Positions 8,047-18,537 of a DNA stretch of 58,026 nucleotides are shown here, piece after piece. Origin of the DNA: Oxalobacteraceae bacterium (GTDB taxonomy: Bacteria > Pseudomonadota > Gammaproteobacteria > Burkholderiales > Burkholderiaceae_D); assembly GCA_010024875.1 (NCBI GenBank), contig RGFZ01000014.1, positions 1-58,026 on the forward strand. The letters run 5' to 3'. The notes beneath the pieces are model-generated. The model was not told the DNA's origin and did not search any database. It saw only the letters and a list, made by a program, of their open reading frames with translations. Position 1 is the first letter of the stretch. Every line of letters starts with the position of its first letter. Made by a program: the position numbers and the translations under genes.

Positions 8047-9525
8047 ATGAACCGCTACAACAAGGCACTGGTCTGGTTTCGCCGCGACCTTCGCCATATC
8101 GACAACGCTGCACTGCACCACGCACTCGCCAGCAGCGCTACCGTGTACTGCGTTTTCATTTTTGACAAAGACATTCTTGACCCCTTGCTAGCTGAGGGCC
8201 GCCTGGACAGGCGCGTCGCCTTCATTCATGCAAGTCTGCAAGAACTCGATGCCGAGCTCAAGCGCGGCGGCGGTGGCTTGATCGTGCGTCATGCGCGCGC
8301 AGCGACGGAGATCGCTGCGCTGGCCGACGAGCTCGCGGTCGATGCGGTGTTCGCGAATGAAGATTATGAACCTACCGCCGTGGAGCGTGATGCCAAAATT
8401 GCCAAGGCGTTGCAGCGCGCCGGTCGTGTGCTTCATCTTTTCAAGGATCAGGTCATCTTCGCCAAAGATGAAGTACTGTCACTAGCGAGTAAACCCTTCT
8501 CTGTATTCACCCCCTACAAGAACGCTTGGCTGAAAAAACTCTCGCTGCCCTCCGGCGAATTGAATCTAGATGCGCTGGCTCCACTAGTCTGCAAGCCTGC
8601 CAAAGGGCAGCTCGCCATGCTGCCAACAGCACCGCCCATGCCAACGCTGGCGTCGATGGGCTTTGACGACTGTGATCTGGCCGCGCTGAAGATCCCGACG
8701 GGCATGAAAGGCGGCGCCACTCTGTTGAAAGATTTCATTCCCCGGATGTCGCGCTACAAGGCTTCACGCGACTACCCAGCAGTCAAAGGGCCCTCTTATC
8801 TGTCGGTGCATCTGCGCTTTGGTACCGTATCCATACGCACACTCGCACGACTGGCAGCTGAGGCGCTGCAATCAGGCGAAGGCGGAGAAGGCGCTGCGGT
8901 TTGGCTGTCCGAACTAGTCTGGCGCGACTTCTATTTCATGATCTTGCACAATAATCCGCACGTAGTCGGGGGTGCGTTCAAGCCCGAGTACGATCGAATC
9001 AAGTGGGAAAGCGGCAAAGAAGCAGACCAGTCGTTTGCAGCTTGGTGTGAGGGACGCACAGGCTATCCGCTGGTGGATGCGGCCATGATGCAGCTGAATC
9101 AGACTGGCTATATGCATAACCGCTTGCGCATGGTCACCGCGTGTTTTCTGATCAAGGATCTAGGCATCGACTGGCGACGCGGAGAAGCTTACTTTGCGCG
9201 GCAGCTCAATGATTTCGACCTGTCAGCCAACAACGGCGGCTGGCAGTGGGCCTCGTCATCGGGTTGCGATGCTCAGCCTTATTTCCGAATCTTCAATCCG
9301 GTGACTCAATCGGAAAAATTCGATCCCGAAGGCCAATTCATCAAGCGCTATCTTCCGCAACTGGCCAAGCTCGACCGCAAGCATATTCATGCGCCATGGC
9401 TGGTACCAGAGATGACGTTATCGATGGCAGGCATCGTGCTGGGAAAGGATTATCCTCGTCCGCTGGTCGCGCATGACGAGGCACGCAAGAAGACGCTAGC
9501 TCGCTACGCCGTTGTGAAAAAATAA
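8047..9525 (+). CDS. phrB: Deoxyribodipyrimidine photolyase, class I CPD type
   Basis: A 492-residue flavoprotein that repairs UV-induced cyclobutane pyrimidine dimers with blue light. The N-terminal alpha/beta antenna domain opens with LVWFRRDLRHIDNAALH. The FAD-binding helical domain carries ELVWRDFYFMI, GRTGYPLVDAAMMQL, MHNRLRMVTACFL, LNDFDLSANNGGWQW and RIFNPVTQSEKFDP, the full class I photolyase set. I start it at the ATG at 8047 (MNRYNKALVWF); the frame is open for 56 codons further upstream but that part is not photolyase-like and overlaps the divergent yqgE start. It converges on the patatin gene with a 12-bp gap and no obvious terminator. Confidence 0.96.
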   Translation: MNRYNKALVWFRRDLRHIDNAALHHALASSATVYCVFIFDKDILDPLLAEGRLDRRVAFIHASLQELDAELKRGGGGLIVRHARAATEIAALADELAVDAVFANEDYEPTAVERDAKIAKALQRAGRVLHLFKDQVIFAKDEVLSLASKPFSVFTPYKNAWLKKLSLPSGELNLDALAPLVCKPAKGQLAMLPTAPPMPTLASMGFDDCDLAALKIPTGMKGGATLLKDFIPRMSRYKASRDYPAVKGPSYLSVHLRFGTVSIRTLARLAAEALQSGEGGEGAAVWLSELVWRDFYFMILHNNPHVVGGAFKPEYDRIKWESGKEADQSFAAWCEGRTGYPLVDAAMMQLNQTGYMHNRLRMVTACFLIKDLGIDWRRGEAYFARQLNDFDLSANNGGWQWASSSGCDAQPYFRIFNPVTQSEKFDPEGQFIKRYLPQLAKLDRKHIHAPWLVPEMTLSMAGIVLGKDYPRPLVAHDEARKKTLARYAVVKK

Positions 9526-9537
9526 TTCCTGGCCAGC

Positions 9538-10743
9538 TCATAGCGCCAGCGGATTTAGCTGCCGGCTGTGCCGGGTCAGGTCGTATTGCATCGCTCCGCT
9601 TTCGCGTCCTGACTGCTTGAGCCAGTCTGGATGGTTGATCGTATCTTGCATGTCACGACGTCCAGCTTCCCAGCGTTCCAGCACCGATACTCGCGAGAAT
9701 TCATAGTCCTTGGACTCTCTCTCCTCGGGCCCCTGACGATAGATCAGGTGAACCAAATCGATTGGCGCCACATTCGCGAAGGCTTGTAACCGCTGTACTT
9801 CGGGATCATCCAGCAAACTCTCAGGTAGTTTGGCAACCAAATCAATAATTGCACGGCGCAGATTGGTCAGATCAGCGGCGACATTGCTGGCGTAGCGAGT
9901 ACGGCTGGAATACTGAATATCCTTTTGTCGCTTTAGCACCTCATCGAAATTCACCGGCACCGGCCCGCGCGCATTGAACAGATCGATCTGGAACACCAGC
10001 AGGCATTCGCGAGGGTTACGTACCTCGAGCACATGCTGCAGAGGTGTATTCGACAGGATGCCTCCATCCCACCAAGCCTCGCCATCGATCACGATCGGCG
10101 GAAACGAGGGCGGTAATGCACCGCTGGCCATCACATGCTCCGGCCCAATTCGCTCGTTGCTGCTATCGAAGTAATACGAATTTCCAGTTCGCACATTGAC
10201 TGTCCCCAGAGACAGGCGTACCGGCCCTTTGTTAATCAGATCGAAATCGATCAGCTCCTCCAGCGTCTCGCGCAGTGGCGCAGTGTCGTACAAGCTGAGC
10301 GCTGCCGGCGTGCCCGGCAGCTGAAAAGGTGGTGGCGGCACACGCGGCTGATAAAAGCCCGGAATGCCCAGCCACGCTGCATGCCACGCACTGAGCTGAT
10401 TGAGTGCGGTGCGGGTGTCATGAATCTCAGTCATGGCGCGCAGCCAGGGGGTCAGTGACAAAGCGTCACCGACCTGTGGCAAGCCAGACGACACCAGCCG
10501 CCAGAATTCATTCAACCTTTCCACGCGCTGCTTGGGCGGATTACCGGCGATGATGGCCGCATTGATCGCGCCAATGGAAACTCCCACCACCCAGTCGGGC
10601 TGATAAGTTGTCTCGGACAAGGTATCGAAAACACCCGCCTGATACGCACCGAGTGCGCCGCCCCCTTGCATCACTAGCGCGATGCGATCATGACTTCGCT
10701 GTAGTGCGAGAGTCTTACCATCCATGGTCCAATCAATTTTCAT
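9538..10743 (-). CDS. Patatin-like phospholipase, DUF3734 type
   Basis: A 401-residue predicted lipid acyl hydrolase. The patatin domain (about residues 18-225) shows the oxyanion loop QGGGALGAYQAG, the nucleophile elbow GVSIG (Ser in GXSXG) and the catalytic aspartate in WWDGG, forming the Ser-Asp dyad. The C-terminal 150 residues, with QKDIQYSSRTR and a terminal LTRHSRQLNPL, resemble DUF3734. There is no signal peptide, so it is probably cytoplasmic or a membrane-surface enzyme; in some bacteria such proteins are linked to polyhydroxybutyrate metabolism, but nothing nearby supports this. The ATG at 10743 has an AAGGA Shine-Dalgarno 7 nt upstream. It lies 99 bp after the pil chemosensory operon on the same strand. 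Confidence 0.92.
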   Translation of the reverse strand: MKIDWTMDGKTLALQRSHDRIALVMQGGGALGAYQAGVFDTLSETTYQPDWVVGVSIGAINAAIIAGNPPKQRVERLNEFWRLVSSGLPQVGDALSLTPWLRAMTEIHDTRTALNQLSAWHAAWLGIPGFYQPRVPPPPFQLPGTPAALSLYDTAPLRETLEELIDFDLINKGPVRLSLGTVNVRTGNSYYFDSSNERIGPEHVMASGALPPSFPPIVIDGEAWWDGGILSNTPLQHVLEVRNPRECLLVFQIDLFNARGPVPVNFDEVLKRQKDIQYSSRTRYASNVAADLTNLRRAIIDLVAKLPESLLDDPEVQRLQAFANVAPIDLVHLIYRQGPEERESKDYEFSRVSVLERWEAGRRDMQDTINHPDWLKQSGRESGAMQYDLTRHSRQLNPLAL

Positions 10744-10842
10744 CAGACTTCCTTGCTCGGGAATGCTTGCTCAGTCGGACACTGCGCTGGGTCACAGCAG
10801 ATATTCCATCTGCTCTTCTGTGTATTTTGCTTTTGCAGCTTG

Positions 10843-13800
10843 TCAGGCAGCGCTGGCACTGGTTTGTCGAATTGGCGCGCACGAGTTCAGCCAGTCGAAC
10901 AACTCCTGATCGCGATACGGCTTTCCGAAATATGCATTCGCACCCAGCTGCATCGCATGCGATCGGTGCCGCTCCGCGGCACGCGAGGTGACCATTGCGA
11001 CCGGCATAGATTTGAGACGGACATCAGCACGAATACGACTCAGAAGTTCAAAACCATCCATGCGCGGCATCTCGATATCCAGTAGCAGCGCTGCTGGCGT
11101 CGTGTCACGTAATTGCTCCAGTGCCTCCACCCCATGTCGCGCCACTGTCACCCGATATCCATGCCGCTCAAGCAATCGCTGGCTTACCCGGCGAACTGTC
11201 AGCGAATCATCGACCACCATGACCAGCGGCGTTTTGTCGAAAATCGTACCGGCGTTGATTTGTGTCTGCGTTACCCGGTGATGAAGCGACAGATCGTCGA
11301 ACCATTGCAGCAGGTTCATGATCAGCAGCACGCTGCCGTCTGCCTGCAGAGTCGCGCCGGCAAGGCCTGGCACACCTGCCAGTTGCAAGCCCGTTTGCTT
11401 GACGACGACTTCCCGATGACCGATCACTTCGCCGACCCGGATGGCCATCCATTGATCCAGCTGGCGCAAGATGACCACCGAGGGGCGATGTACGCCGGAG
11501 GTCAGCGACTCAGCTGCTCGACGAACATCGGAGGATTCAATCGAACATTCCCCGTACAAGTCGCTCAGACTCCGAAAAGGCATGGTCTGCCGCTGCCACT
11601 CCAAGCTACCGGTGGTTATGGCGTGGCGCAGCACGGATTCATTCAGCTGCATCACCTGCTGCACCATGGATGCCGGTAACGCAACCGGATGACTACCGTC
11701 CGACACCACCAGCACCTGCTGCGTAGACAGCAACTGCGGCAAACCTAGGGTAATGCAGGTACCCGCACCCGACAGGCTGTCAACCTTGAGCGCGCCACCC
11801 ATTTGCATCACGGCTTCTCTGACGGCATCCATGCCTATGCCACGCCCGGCCAGTCCGGTGACTTGCTCTGCGGTTGACAGACCGGGATGAAAAATCAATT
11901 CGGCTAACTGAGTATCATCGATGACCGATCCCTCGCTCAGCACGCCGAGTGCGCAGGCGCGCGCGCGTATGCGAGCAACGTCAAGCCCCCTTCCGTCATC
12001 GCTGATCTGCAGCCGCAGCTCGCCGCCCTGCTGGCTGAGCAACACACGAACGAGGCCGCAGCGCGGTTTGCCTGCCTGCTCGCGCTGGGTGGGCGTCTCA
12101 ATGCCATGCACGATGGCGTTGCGTATCAGGTGCTGCAACGCACCGTTCAGACGATCCAGCTGCTGGCGATCGATCTCAATCCGTGCACCTTCGATCTCGA
12201 AACGGACATCACGCCCAGTCTCGCCCGCCACTTGCCGCACCAGATGACGCAAGCGGGGCTCGATACTATAAAACGCCTGCATGCCGGCCCGCCTCAGATC
12301 CGACTGCAACGACCGCGCATGCCGGGTCTGCTGCGACAGCATGGCTGCCGTCGAATCAGATTGCCGTCCCAACGTACGTTGCAAGCTGGTCAAATCGGCC
12401 AGGCTTTCTGAAGTCATGCGAGTCAGTTCCTGCAGGCGAGTATAGCGATCGAACTCCAGCGGATCGAAGACGGAGGCACTGGGTTGTGCATGCGCCGTAA
12501 TGCGTGACTCCGATTGCAGCTCGAGCTCGCGTAATTGGTTACGCAGCCGCAGAAGATTTTCTGCCAGATCGGTCACCGTCTGGCGCTGACGCTGCAATTC
12601 CTCGCTAGCGCGCACGGCGCCCACCAGCAGTTCGGCGGCACTGCTGGTCGCGCGCTCGAGAAGATCATTGCGAATCTTGGGAGCAAGGCCTGCTGCCTCG
12701 ATGGGCGAGCGCTCGATGAGAGCGCTCTCAGCCTCCGGCGGCTCTGGCAGCGATGTGGCATGCGCAGCGCAGGATGCATCAGATTCCACTGCGCGAGTAG
12801 ACAAAAGACCTGCCTCTGCCAGCAGCTCAGCAAGCTCATAACGAAAACTATGCAGCTCATGATCCGAAAAGCTATCCGCTCTGGCAAAGTGTGAGACCTC
12901 ATGCTCCATGCGGTGCAGACGTTCGCCCAGCACCGTCTCTCCTGCCATCCTCGCACTTCCTTTGAGCGTGTGAAGTAGACGCAATACACCGGAACGCTGG
13001 GTATCATCGCGCGGCGCGGCGAGCCAGACCTCCATCTGCTGGGCCAGCAGGGGCATGAGTTCGGCTGCCTCTTCGCTGAACACGGCAAATAACTCTGCAT
13101 GCGCAGTCAGTGCGTCATCCAGCGGATTGAGAGCGGAGTCGCGCTCGCCAACCTCATCGGGTATCAGCGGATCATATGCATGCTCTGTGGGGCATAGATC
13201 GATTGATCGAGTTGAAGGCTGCGCCGCTTCATTTGGCAAATACTGGTCAATCTGATTGCTTGGGTGGCTTGGGTGGCTTGGATGACTTGGGTGGCTCTGA
13301 TCGCTCTGATAGCTCTGGTCGCCTTGATCGTCCAGGTCATTCTCTGAAGGTGGGTGGTTCGATGCGTCGGATGGGCTGTCGGAGAGATCTGCGGGGGGCT
13401 TCAACAACGCGCTCAGTGCATCGGCATTAACCGGAACATCCTGATCAGCAGGATCAGTAGGTGCGACCGCCTGTGTCGAATGCAACTCCTGCTCCAGTGC
13501 CCGCACGCTCTGCATCAGCGCGTCAGCATAGCCATGCTGCCTTTCCAAGGGCAAATTGACCAAATGATCGACCACCTGCTCTAGTGCCAGCGCACCATCA
13601 TGCAGGCGCCGGCGACCGACAGTCGCCGAGCTGCCGGCGAGGCCATGGGCCTCATTGGCAACCTCGAGTGGCAGACTGTCAGCGGGACTGTTCGCCCACG
13701 TGGAAACCACCTGATTGAGCCGGGATAATCGCTGAGTCGCTTCTTGAATGAAGATCTGTTCCAGACGATCTGCGGGTCGATATTCATGCAGCCCGCTACC

Positions 13801-15654
13801 TGAGGAATAATTCTTCGAATTCTCAATCGCATGACCGGATAATTCGTTCAATGACACGTCCGGCGGTTCACTTGACGATATCTCGGCAACACTACCCAAA
13901 CCTCCATCTACCGATGCATCCATGCTGTCATACGCGCCGTGAATATCGCGCGGATCGGTGTGATCATGATATGCATGATCTCCCGCCGACCAGGCATCGA
14001 CCCATTCATGCAGCTGCACCCATTGCAAGGTAAGCCTCTGCATTTCTGCGTCAAGCACATCGGATACGATCGAGGGAGCACGCTGTTCGGTCGCGGACAG
14101 TGATTTCTTGAGCGACACTGCCATCTGTACTGCCGCGTTTTTGCCGATAAGGGATAACGCGCCGATCACTCGGTCCAAAGACAAGATGAGCTCGCGTAAC
14201 GCAGCCACCGTATTTCCCGACTCAACCATGGCGTCTACTTTTCGCTCGGCATCTGTCAGTGTCATCAGTATTGCTATTCTCAGCGCTCCGAGTGCAGCAG
14301 ATCGCTGCAGATCAGGTGCCAAAGAGCCAAGTTCATCCCGCAATGAGACACCTGCCACGCAGGCGCTCTTGGCATGCGCAGGCATCGCTTCTAGGGCACG
14401 CAACGCAGCATTGAGCTTATGCGAAGAATTTTTGTCATCGAGGGCATCGGCAGCAGCACGTGCCATCAGCAACCCGGCGGCCAGCAACAGACCGTTACTG
14501 TCATCATGCGCCCACAAACCGAGTAGGTAATCTCCCGCAGAAGCTAGTGCGGGGATTGCTTGCAGCCTACCGACGATGGCTTCCATGTGTCGACGTCGCT
14601 GACCCGGATCGGCAGCGGGCCATGCAAGCTCGATCTCATCCAGACTGGCGAGCAGTTGATGCCTCTGCTCTTTCATCCGCTCAGTAACAGCAAGTTCTGC
14701 CCCTGGCCTTAGCTGCCAATCCAGTGCGAAACCATCGCGCACACTTTGACTGGTGCTGGTCACGGGCGCGAACAAAGCTATCTGAAACAACACATCTTGG
14801 ATGAGTCTGTCTGGAAGCACCACCACAGGCGCAGCAGATTGCTGCGCCACCTGACGAACGGTGCGCATCACTGCAGAGAGATTTTTCTTTGCCAGCGCCA
14901 GATCCATGGGAGCGTCTGCTAGCAAGTGTTCACAGTAGATCAGTATCACCGTCCAGTACAGATGATCACGCTGATCTTGAGCATGTCGTCGTACCAGAGA
15001 AATGATTGCCGCGACCTTGCTGAGCGAATCGTGCAATCTTTCGGAACCTGGCTCAGCGCGTAATAGCTCAAGCAATATCTTGTCGACATCACCTAACGAC
15101 ACCGAAGCCTCAGTCGGTGACCAAGCATACGAACCCAGGAACGCCTGCGCAACAGGCACTGCTTCGAGCTCGTCGGGAAGGGAGAGCATGATCATCGCAG
15201 ACGGAGAAGGCGCTGATCCGGGCAAGTGCGCAGCAAGCTCTCTCCATGCCGACAGCAAGCTGCCCGCTGCAGCTGCCTGGCCTCGCTGCAGCGCTGGCAA
15301 TGAAGCCAACAGACGCGCACATGCGAAATCCAATGCGTGCAGCGCACCTGAGGACAGCGGATGATCACCTGTGTTCTGCACCAGCTCAAGCATCAGCCAG
15401 CAAAGCATCTCGAGGCTCTGAGCGCCACAGAACCGGAAAGTCCCCTCGAGCAAGCGCAACTGCTTTTTCATGGTGGCGAAAAAGATCTCGCGGTATGAGT
15501 CGCAGTCCGGCTGTCCGATCGCGCTTCGCAAGGCAATCAGCGACAGTCGCTGCGCGTCGACGAGTGCCGTGAGCGCGGGTGAAGGGCCTACCGGCAGCGG
15601 CAACGGACAGCGATTATTTGCGCACCGATCGGTCGTCCTGAAATCACCGGACAT
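10843..15654 (-). CDS. pilL: Hybrid chemotaxis histidine kinase of a type IV pilus system (PilL/ChpA-like)
   Basis: A 1603-residue CheA-type kinase. A long N-terminal helical region contains a degenerate Hpt-like module around residue 669 (EAHGLAGSSATVG). A Ser/Asp/His-rich linker follows (about 750-820). A canonical Hpt is at about residue 894 (HTLKGSARMAG). The HATPase core follows (N box NAIVHGIE near 1176, DDGRGLD, GRGIGMDAV), then a CheW-like domain, and a C-terminal receiver with phospho-acceptor Asp1526 (LLLDIEMPRMDG) and GKPY. This is the ChpA/PilL layout that controls twitching motility and surface sensing in Pseudomonas, with fewer Hpt modules than the about 2470-residue ChpA. It is the last gene of pilG-H-I-J-L, 11 bp after pilJ. 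No cheR or cheB homologue is in the window. The linker contains an unusual 9-bp tandem repeat. Confidence 0.93.
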   Translation of the reverse strand: MSGDFRTTDRCANNRCPLPLPVGPSPALTALVDAQRLSLIALRSAIGQPDCDSYREIFFATMKKQLRLLEGTFRFCGAQSLEMLCWLMLELVQNTGDHPLSSGALHALDFACARLLASLPALQRGQAAAAGSLLSAWRELAAHLPGSAPSPSAMIMLSLPDELEAVPVAQAFLGSYAWSPTEASVSLGDVDKILLELLRAEPGSERLHDSLSKVAAIISLVRRHAQDQRDHLYWTVILIYCEHLLADAPMDLALAKKNLSAVMRTVRQVAQQSAAPVVVLPDRLIQDVLFQIALFAPVTSTSQSVRDGFALDWQLRPGAELAVTERMKEQRHQLLASLDEIELAWPAADPGQRRRHMEAIVGRLQAIPALASAGDYLLGLWAHDDSNGLLLAAGLLMARAAADALDDKNSSHKLNAALRALEAMPAHAKSACVAGVSLRDELGSLAPDLQRSAALGALRIAILMTLTDAERKVDAMVESGNTVAALRELILSLDRVIGALSLIGKNAAVQMAVSLKKSLSATEQRAPSIVSDVLDAEMQRLTLQWVQLHEWVDAWSAGDHAYHDHTDPRDIHGAYDSMDASVDGGLGSVAEISSSEPPDVSLNELSGHAIENSKNYSSGSGLHEYRPADRLEQIFIQEATQRLSRLNQVVSTWANSPADSLPLEVANEAHGLAGSSATVGRRRLHDGALALEQVVDHLVNLPLERQHGYADALMQSVRALEQELHSTQAVAPTDPADQDVPVNADALSALLKPPADLSDSPSDASNHPPSENDLDDQGDQSYQSDQSHPSHPSHPSHPSNQIDQYLPNEAAQPSTRSIDLCPTEHAYDPLIPDEVGERDSALNPLDDALTAHAELFAVFSEEAAELMPLLAQQMEVWLAAPRDDTQRSGVLRLLHTLKGSARMAGETVLGERLHRMEHEVSHFARADSFSDHELHSFRYELAELLAEAGLLSTRAVESDASCAAHATSLPEPPEAESALIERSPIEAAGLAPKIRNDLLERATSSAAELLVGAVRASEELQRQRQTVTDLAENLLRLRNQLRELELQSESRITAHAQPSASVFDPLEFDRYTRLQELTRMTSESLADLTSLQRTLGRQSDSTAAMLSQQTRHARSLQSDLRRAGMQAFYSIEPRLRHLVRQVAGETGRDVRFEIEGARIEIDRQQLDRLNGALQHLIRNAIVHGIETPTQREQAGKPRCGLVRVLLSQQGGELRLQISDDGRGLDVARIRARACALGVLSEGSVIDDTQLAELIFHPGLSTAEQVTGLAGRGIGMDAVREAVMQMGGALKVDSLSGAGTCITLGLPQLLSTQQVLVVSDGSHPVALPASMVQQVMQLNESVLRHAITTGSLEWQRQTMPFRSLSDLYGECSIESSDVRRAAESLTSGVHRPSVVILRQLDQWMAIRVGEVIGHREVVVKQTGLQLAGVPGLAGATLQADGSVLLIMNLLQWFDDLSLHHRVTQTQINAGTIFDKTPLVMVVDDSLTVRRVSQRLLERHGYRVTVARHGVEALEQLRDTTPAALLLDIEMPRMDGFELLSRIRADVRLKSMPVAMVTSRAAERHRSHAMQLGANAYFGKPYRDQELFDWLNSCAPIRQTSASAA
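13258..13325. repeat. 9-bp tandem repeat in the pilL linker
   Basis: Top strand: units close to TGGGTGGCT and its variants recur in direct tandem here. On the coding strand they give repeated His-Pro-Ser triplets, grading into Ser-Asp-Gln and Ser-Tyr-Gln triplets, at about residues 777-799 of the hybrid kinase. The 9-bp period means that gain or loss of units would change linker length without breaking the reading frame. Confidence 0.8.
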
Positions 15655-15665
15655 GATGCCCGCCG

Positions 15666-17870
15666 TCAGGCGATGCGGAAGCGTTCGATAGCACGCTCCA
15701 GCGCCTTTGCCAGCTCAGCCAGCTCCTGTACCGAACTGGCGGTTTGTTGGGTGCCATGTCGTGTGTGCTCAGTCACGGTAAGAATACTATCGATATTGCG
15801 CGTGACCGCATCCGCGACAGTTGCCTGCTGCGCAGCCGAACCTGAAATGCCGGCGATTAGCTCCGCCAAATGCTGAGATATGCGTCGAATATCGCCAAGC
15901 GCGGTGCCGGCAGCATCGGACAGCCGCGCACCTTCGACGACGCCCTGTGTTGACAGCTCCATCGCTACCACAGCCTCCTGAGCGTCTTCCTGCACGGTCT
16001 TGACCAGAGTGGCGATCTGGCGCGCCGCATCGCCACAGCGCTCCGCCAGTCGTTGAACTTCCTCGGCAACCACGGCAAATCCCCGGCCCGCCTCGCCTGC
16101 AGCGGCTGCCTGTATTGATGCATTGAGTGCGAGTACATGCGTCTGTTCGGTGATATCCGAAATCAGCTCGGTGATATCGCCGATTTCCAGCGACGATTCA
16201 CCGAGACGCTTGATACGTTTGGAAGTCTCTTGTATCTGTTCGCGGATATGCTGCATGCCGCGTATCGAGTCCTGCACAGCGGTCTCGCCCTGCTGTGCCG
16301 CCTGAACTGATGATTGAGCCACATCGGAAGATTCGCTGGCAGCACGCGATACCCGATGAATCTGTGCGGTCATCTGCAGCACCATCTGACCCGTCTGCTG
16401 TATCTCGCCGGATTGACGTTTGGACAGCGCGAGCAACTCGCTTGACATGTTTTGCGCGAGTTCGCAGGAGCTTCCCACCTGGAGCGCGGTCTGCCTGACT
16501 TTGCCTAGCAATCGCCGGAGTTCTTCGAGCGTCACATTCACCGAGTCCGCAATTGCACCCGTCACGTCCTCGGAGACCGTCGCATGCACAGTGAGATTGC
16601 CCTCGGCAATTTCCTGCAACTCGTTCATCAACCTGAGAATCGCCGCCTGATTCTGCTGGTTCAGGTTACGCGCCGCTTCTTCTTCGTGCATGGCCTTGCG
16701 CTGCTGATCTTCGGCCAGTAGCCGCCGAGCCTGCGCCTCTGCGGCTTCGAGTCGGCTCTCTCGCAAAAGTAACCAGGCCAGCAACAGGCCCAGCAATAAT
16801 GAACTGCTCGCAAAACCACCGATTGCCCATTGTATCCAGCTGACTTCATGCTCCTGATCACGGTAGGACTGCTGGAGTACGGAGAGTTTTTCACGCAGCG
16901 GCTCGTTTTCCTGAAACAAGCTTCGCTCGGCTTCTTTGGCTGCGATGAATTTGCCGAGATTGGACAGCATCCCCGACATCTCGCGTCGATAATTGTCGAA
17001 TGCCACTTTCAGCTCGCTCAGCCGCTGTCTCGCATCCGGGTGACGAATCGGCGGCAGTCTGAGCACCTCACTGCCCTCGGCGAATCCGGCGATGATGTCG
17101 CGAAAGGTGTTCGCATCTTTACCCAGCATGAAAGCCGTGTCTTGATTGATACCCTCGGGGGTCATGAATTCATTGGCGCTCTTACCCAGCCTCTGAGTCA
17201 GCATCACGAGTTGGCCGGCAGCGGCGACCTCACGCGGCGAGGCACCCGTCTGGGCAAGCAGGCTGGCAATCTGTTCGGACAATTCGAGCAGCACCGGACT
17301 GATGGTGTTGAGCGTTCGTAGTGTGGTGCGAAAACCCGTCAGCTCTTTTTCCATCGACAGAATTTGCGCCGCTGTCTTGTCGGACTTCAGCCAAGCCTGC
17401 TGAATGGCTGCGATGCGCACCGCGTATGCCGCATCCGCTTCAGGAATCATCCGTCCCTGCCATTCGCCGCCTGCAGCAAGCAGCTTCAGTTGCTGATTGA
17501 TCGCTGCTCGGCTCTGCTCCAGCTGGCGAAAAGCCGCAGGATTGCCCTGAATCGCATTCGGCGCAGCCTTTCCAAGCCGCTGAGAGTGCATCACCAATTC
17601 ACTGGCGATCTGGGTTCTGGCCGCTGTCATCAATGCATCGCTTGTGCTGACCCATGCAAAAGCCAGCAGTGCCGCGACAGATAACGACAAAGCGAGCTGT
17701 GCAAAGCGGCGCAGGCGCTTTGCTGTCCAGTCGGGCAAATTCCATGCCTTGCGAATAGGGCGCAGCAAACCAAGAAAAATGGAAAATCCGACCTGGCGTC
17801 CCAATCCAACCCAACGTCCAATGCGTGTTTGACGCTCCTGAGCAGACGTCGGTGTATCTTGCATATCCAT
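15666..17870 (-). CDS. pilJ: Methyl-accepting chemotaxis protein of the type IV pilus system
   Basis: A 734-residue membrane chemoreceptor. Transmembrane helices lie at about residues 57-75 and 343-367. The periplasmic domain between them carries two PilJ-type repeats with the motif QRLGK (around [11 protein letters not shown] and [12 protein letters not shown]), typical of type IV pili receptors. A HAMP-like segment follows, then the cytoplasmic signalling hairpin near 575-612 ([26 protein letters not shown] reads as the usual MCP tip). It should signal through the CheW protein upstream to the hybrid kinase downstream. The ATG at 17870 is followed by a second Met two codons later. The gap from the cheW gene is 91 bp. 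Confidence 0.95.
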   Translation of the reverse strand: MDMQDTPTSAQERQTRIGRWVGLGRQVGFSIFLGLLRPIRKAWNLPDWTAKRLRRFAQLALSLSVAALLAFAWVSTSDALMTAARTQIASELVMHSQRLGKAAPNAIQGNPAAFRQLEQSRAAINQQLKLLAAGGEWQGRMIPEADAAYAVRIAAIQQAWLKSDKTAAQILSMEKELTGFRTTLRTLNTISPVLLELSEQIASLLAQTGASPREVAAAGQLVMLTQRLGKSANEFMTPEGINQDTAFMLGKDANTFRDIIAGFAEGSEVLRLPPIRHPDARQRLSELKVAFDNYRREMSGMLSNLGKFIAAKEAERSLFQENEPLREKLSVLQQSYRDQEHEVSWIQWAIGGFASSSLLLGLLLAWLLLRESRLEAAEAQARRLLAEDQQRKAMHEEEAARNLNQQNQAAILRLMNELQEIAEGNLTVHATVSEDVTGAIADSVNVTLEELRRLLGKVRQTALQVGSSCELAQNMSSELLALSKRQSGEIQQTGQMVLQMTAQIHRVSRAASESSDVAQSSVQAAQQGETAVQDSIRGMQHIREQIQETSKRIKRLGESSLEIGDITELISDITEQTHVLALNASIQAAAAGEAGRGFAVVAEEVQRLAERCGDAARQIATLVKTVQEDAQEAVVAMELSTQGVVEGARLSDAAGTALGDIRRISQHLAELIAGISGSAAQQATVADAVTRNIDSILTVTEHTRHGTQQTASSVQELAELAKALERAIERFRIA

Positions 17871-17961
17871 CCGATTGACTCCGTTAATTCAGCGTGTGCG
17901 ACCGCTTGTTCAGCGAGCTGCGTGATGGCGACGGCGCCGCAATTCGCGCAACCATATTTTT

Positions 17962-18534
17962 TTACAGCGCCGCATTAGCAAAACGAGGATCCGCCATCAG
18001 TGTCAGTACATCCAGCCGATGCCATGACTTGTCCTGAATACGCACGCACTCGCCTTGCCAAATCGGTTTTACGGTGATGGAGGCCGCCGACGATTGCTCG
18101 GCTTCGCTGTCTGAGGTATCGGAAAATTCCATCAGTCCGGTGACGGCAGCGACGCGCAATGCGCACGCGATTGGAAAACGATCAGACAATACAATCAGTC
18201 GCCCAGAGGTTTTATGTGACGAGGATTGACCGCCAAGAAAATTTTCGAAATCGATGACACCTGTCAGCTTGCCGCGATGATTAATCAGCCCAAGAAACCA
18301 AGCTTGCGTACCAGGTACCGGTGTCATTGCGGGCACTGGCATGATCTCTGCCGCCTCATTCAGGTTGATCAGCCATCCGCTGCCGGCGGCAAGAAAACTA
18401 AGCTGACGCGACGATGCGGCAGGAGAGGCCTGCGCCGAGGTTGTGCGCTCTGCGAGTTGGCGCTGATAATCACGCAGCGATTGCCGCGACTTGCGCGCGA
18501 CCGAGAGAGAAGCGCTGGCTGACCTGCTATTCAT
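17962..18534 (-). CDS. pilI: CheW-like adaptor of the type IV pilus chemosensory system
   Basis: A 190-residue coupling protein expected to link the PilJ receptor to the hybrid kinase. After a basic, Ser/Gln-rich N-terminus of about 40 residues, a CheW domain is visible: LINLNEAAEIMPVPAMTPVPG, then the WFLGLINHRGKLTGVIDF block that is the CheW hallmark, then VLSDRFPIACALRVAAVTGL. The start is the ATG at 18534, 3 bp past the pilH stop, so the genes are translationally linked. Order and content match pilG-pilH-pilI-pilJ-pilL of Pseudomonas. Confidence 0.92.
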   Translation of the reverse strand: MNSRSASASLSVARKSRQSLRDYQRQLAERTTSAQASPAASSRQLSFLAAGSGWLINLNEAAEIMPVPAMTPVPGTQAWFLGLINHRGKLTGVIDFENFLGGQSSSHKTSGRLIVLSDRFPIACALRVAAVTGLMEFSDTSDSEAEQSSAASITVKPIWQGECVRIQDKSWHRLDVLTLMADPRFANAAL

Positions 18535-18537
18535 CGA

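Noticed and set aside
10797-10815. A hairpin AGCAGAT/ATCTGCT downstream of the pilL stop, considered as a terminator.
   Set aside because: No T run follows on either strand.
13258-13325. The short tandem repeat considered as part of a CRISPR array.
   Set aside because: Units are 9 bp without spacers and lie within a coding sequence.
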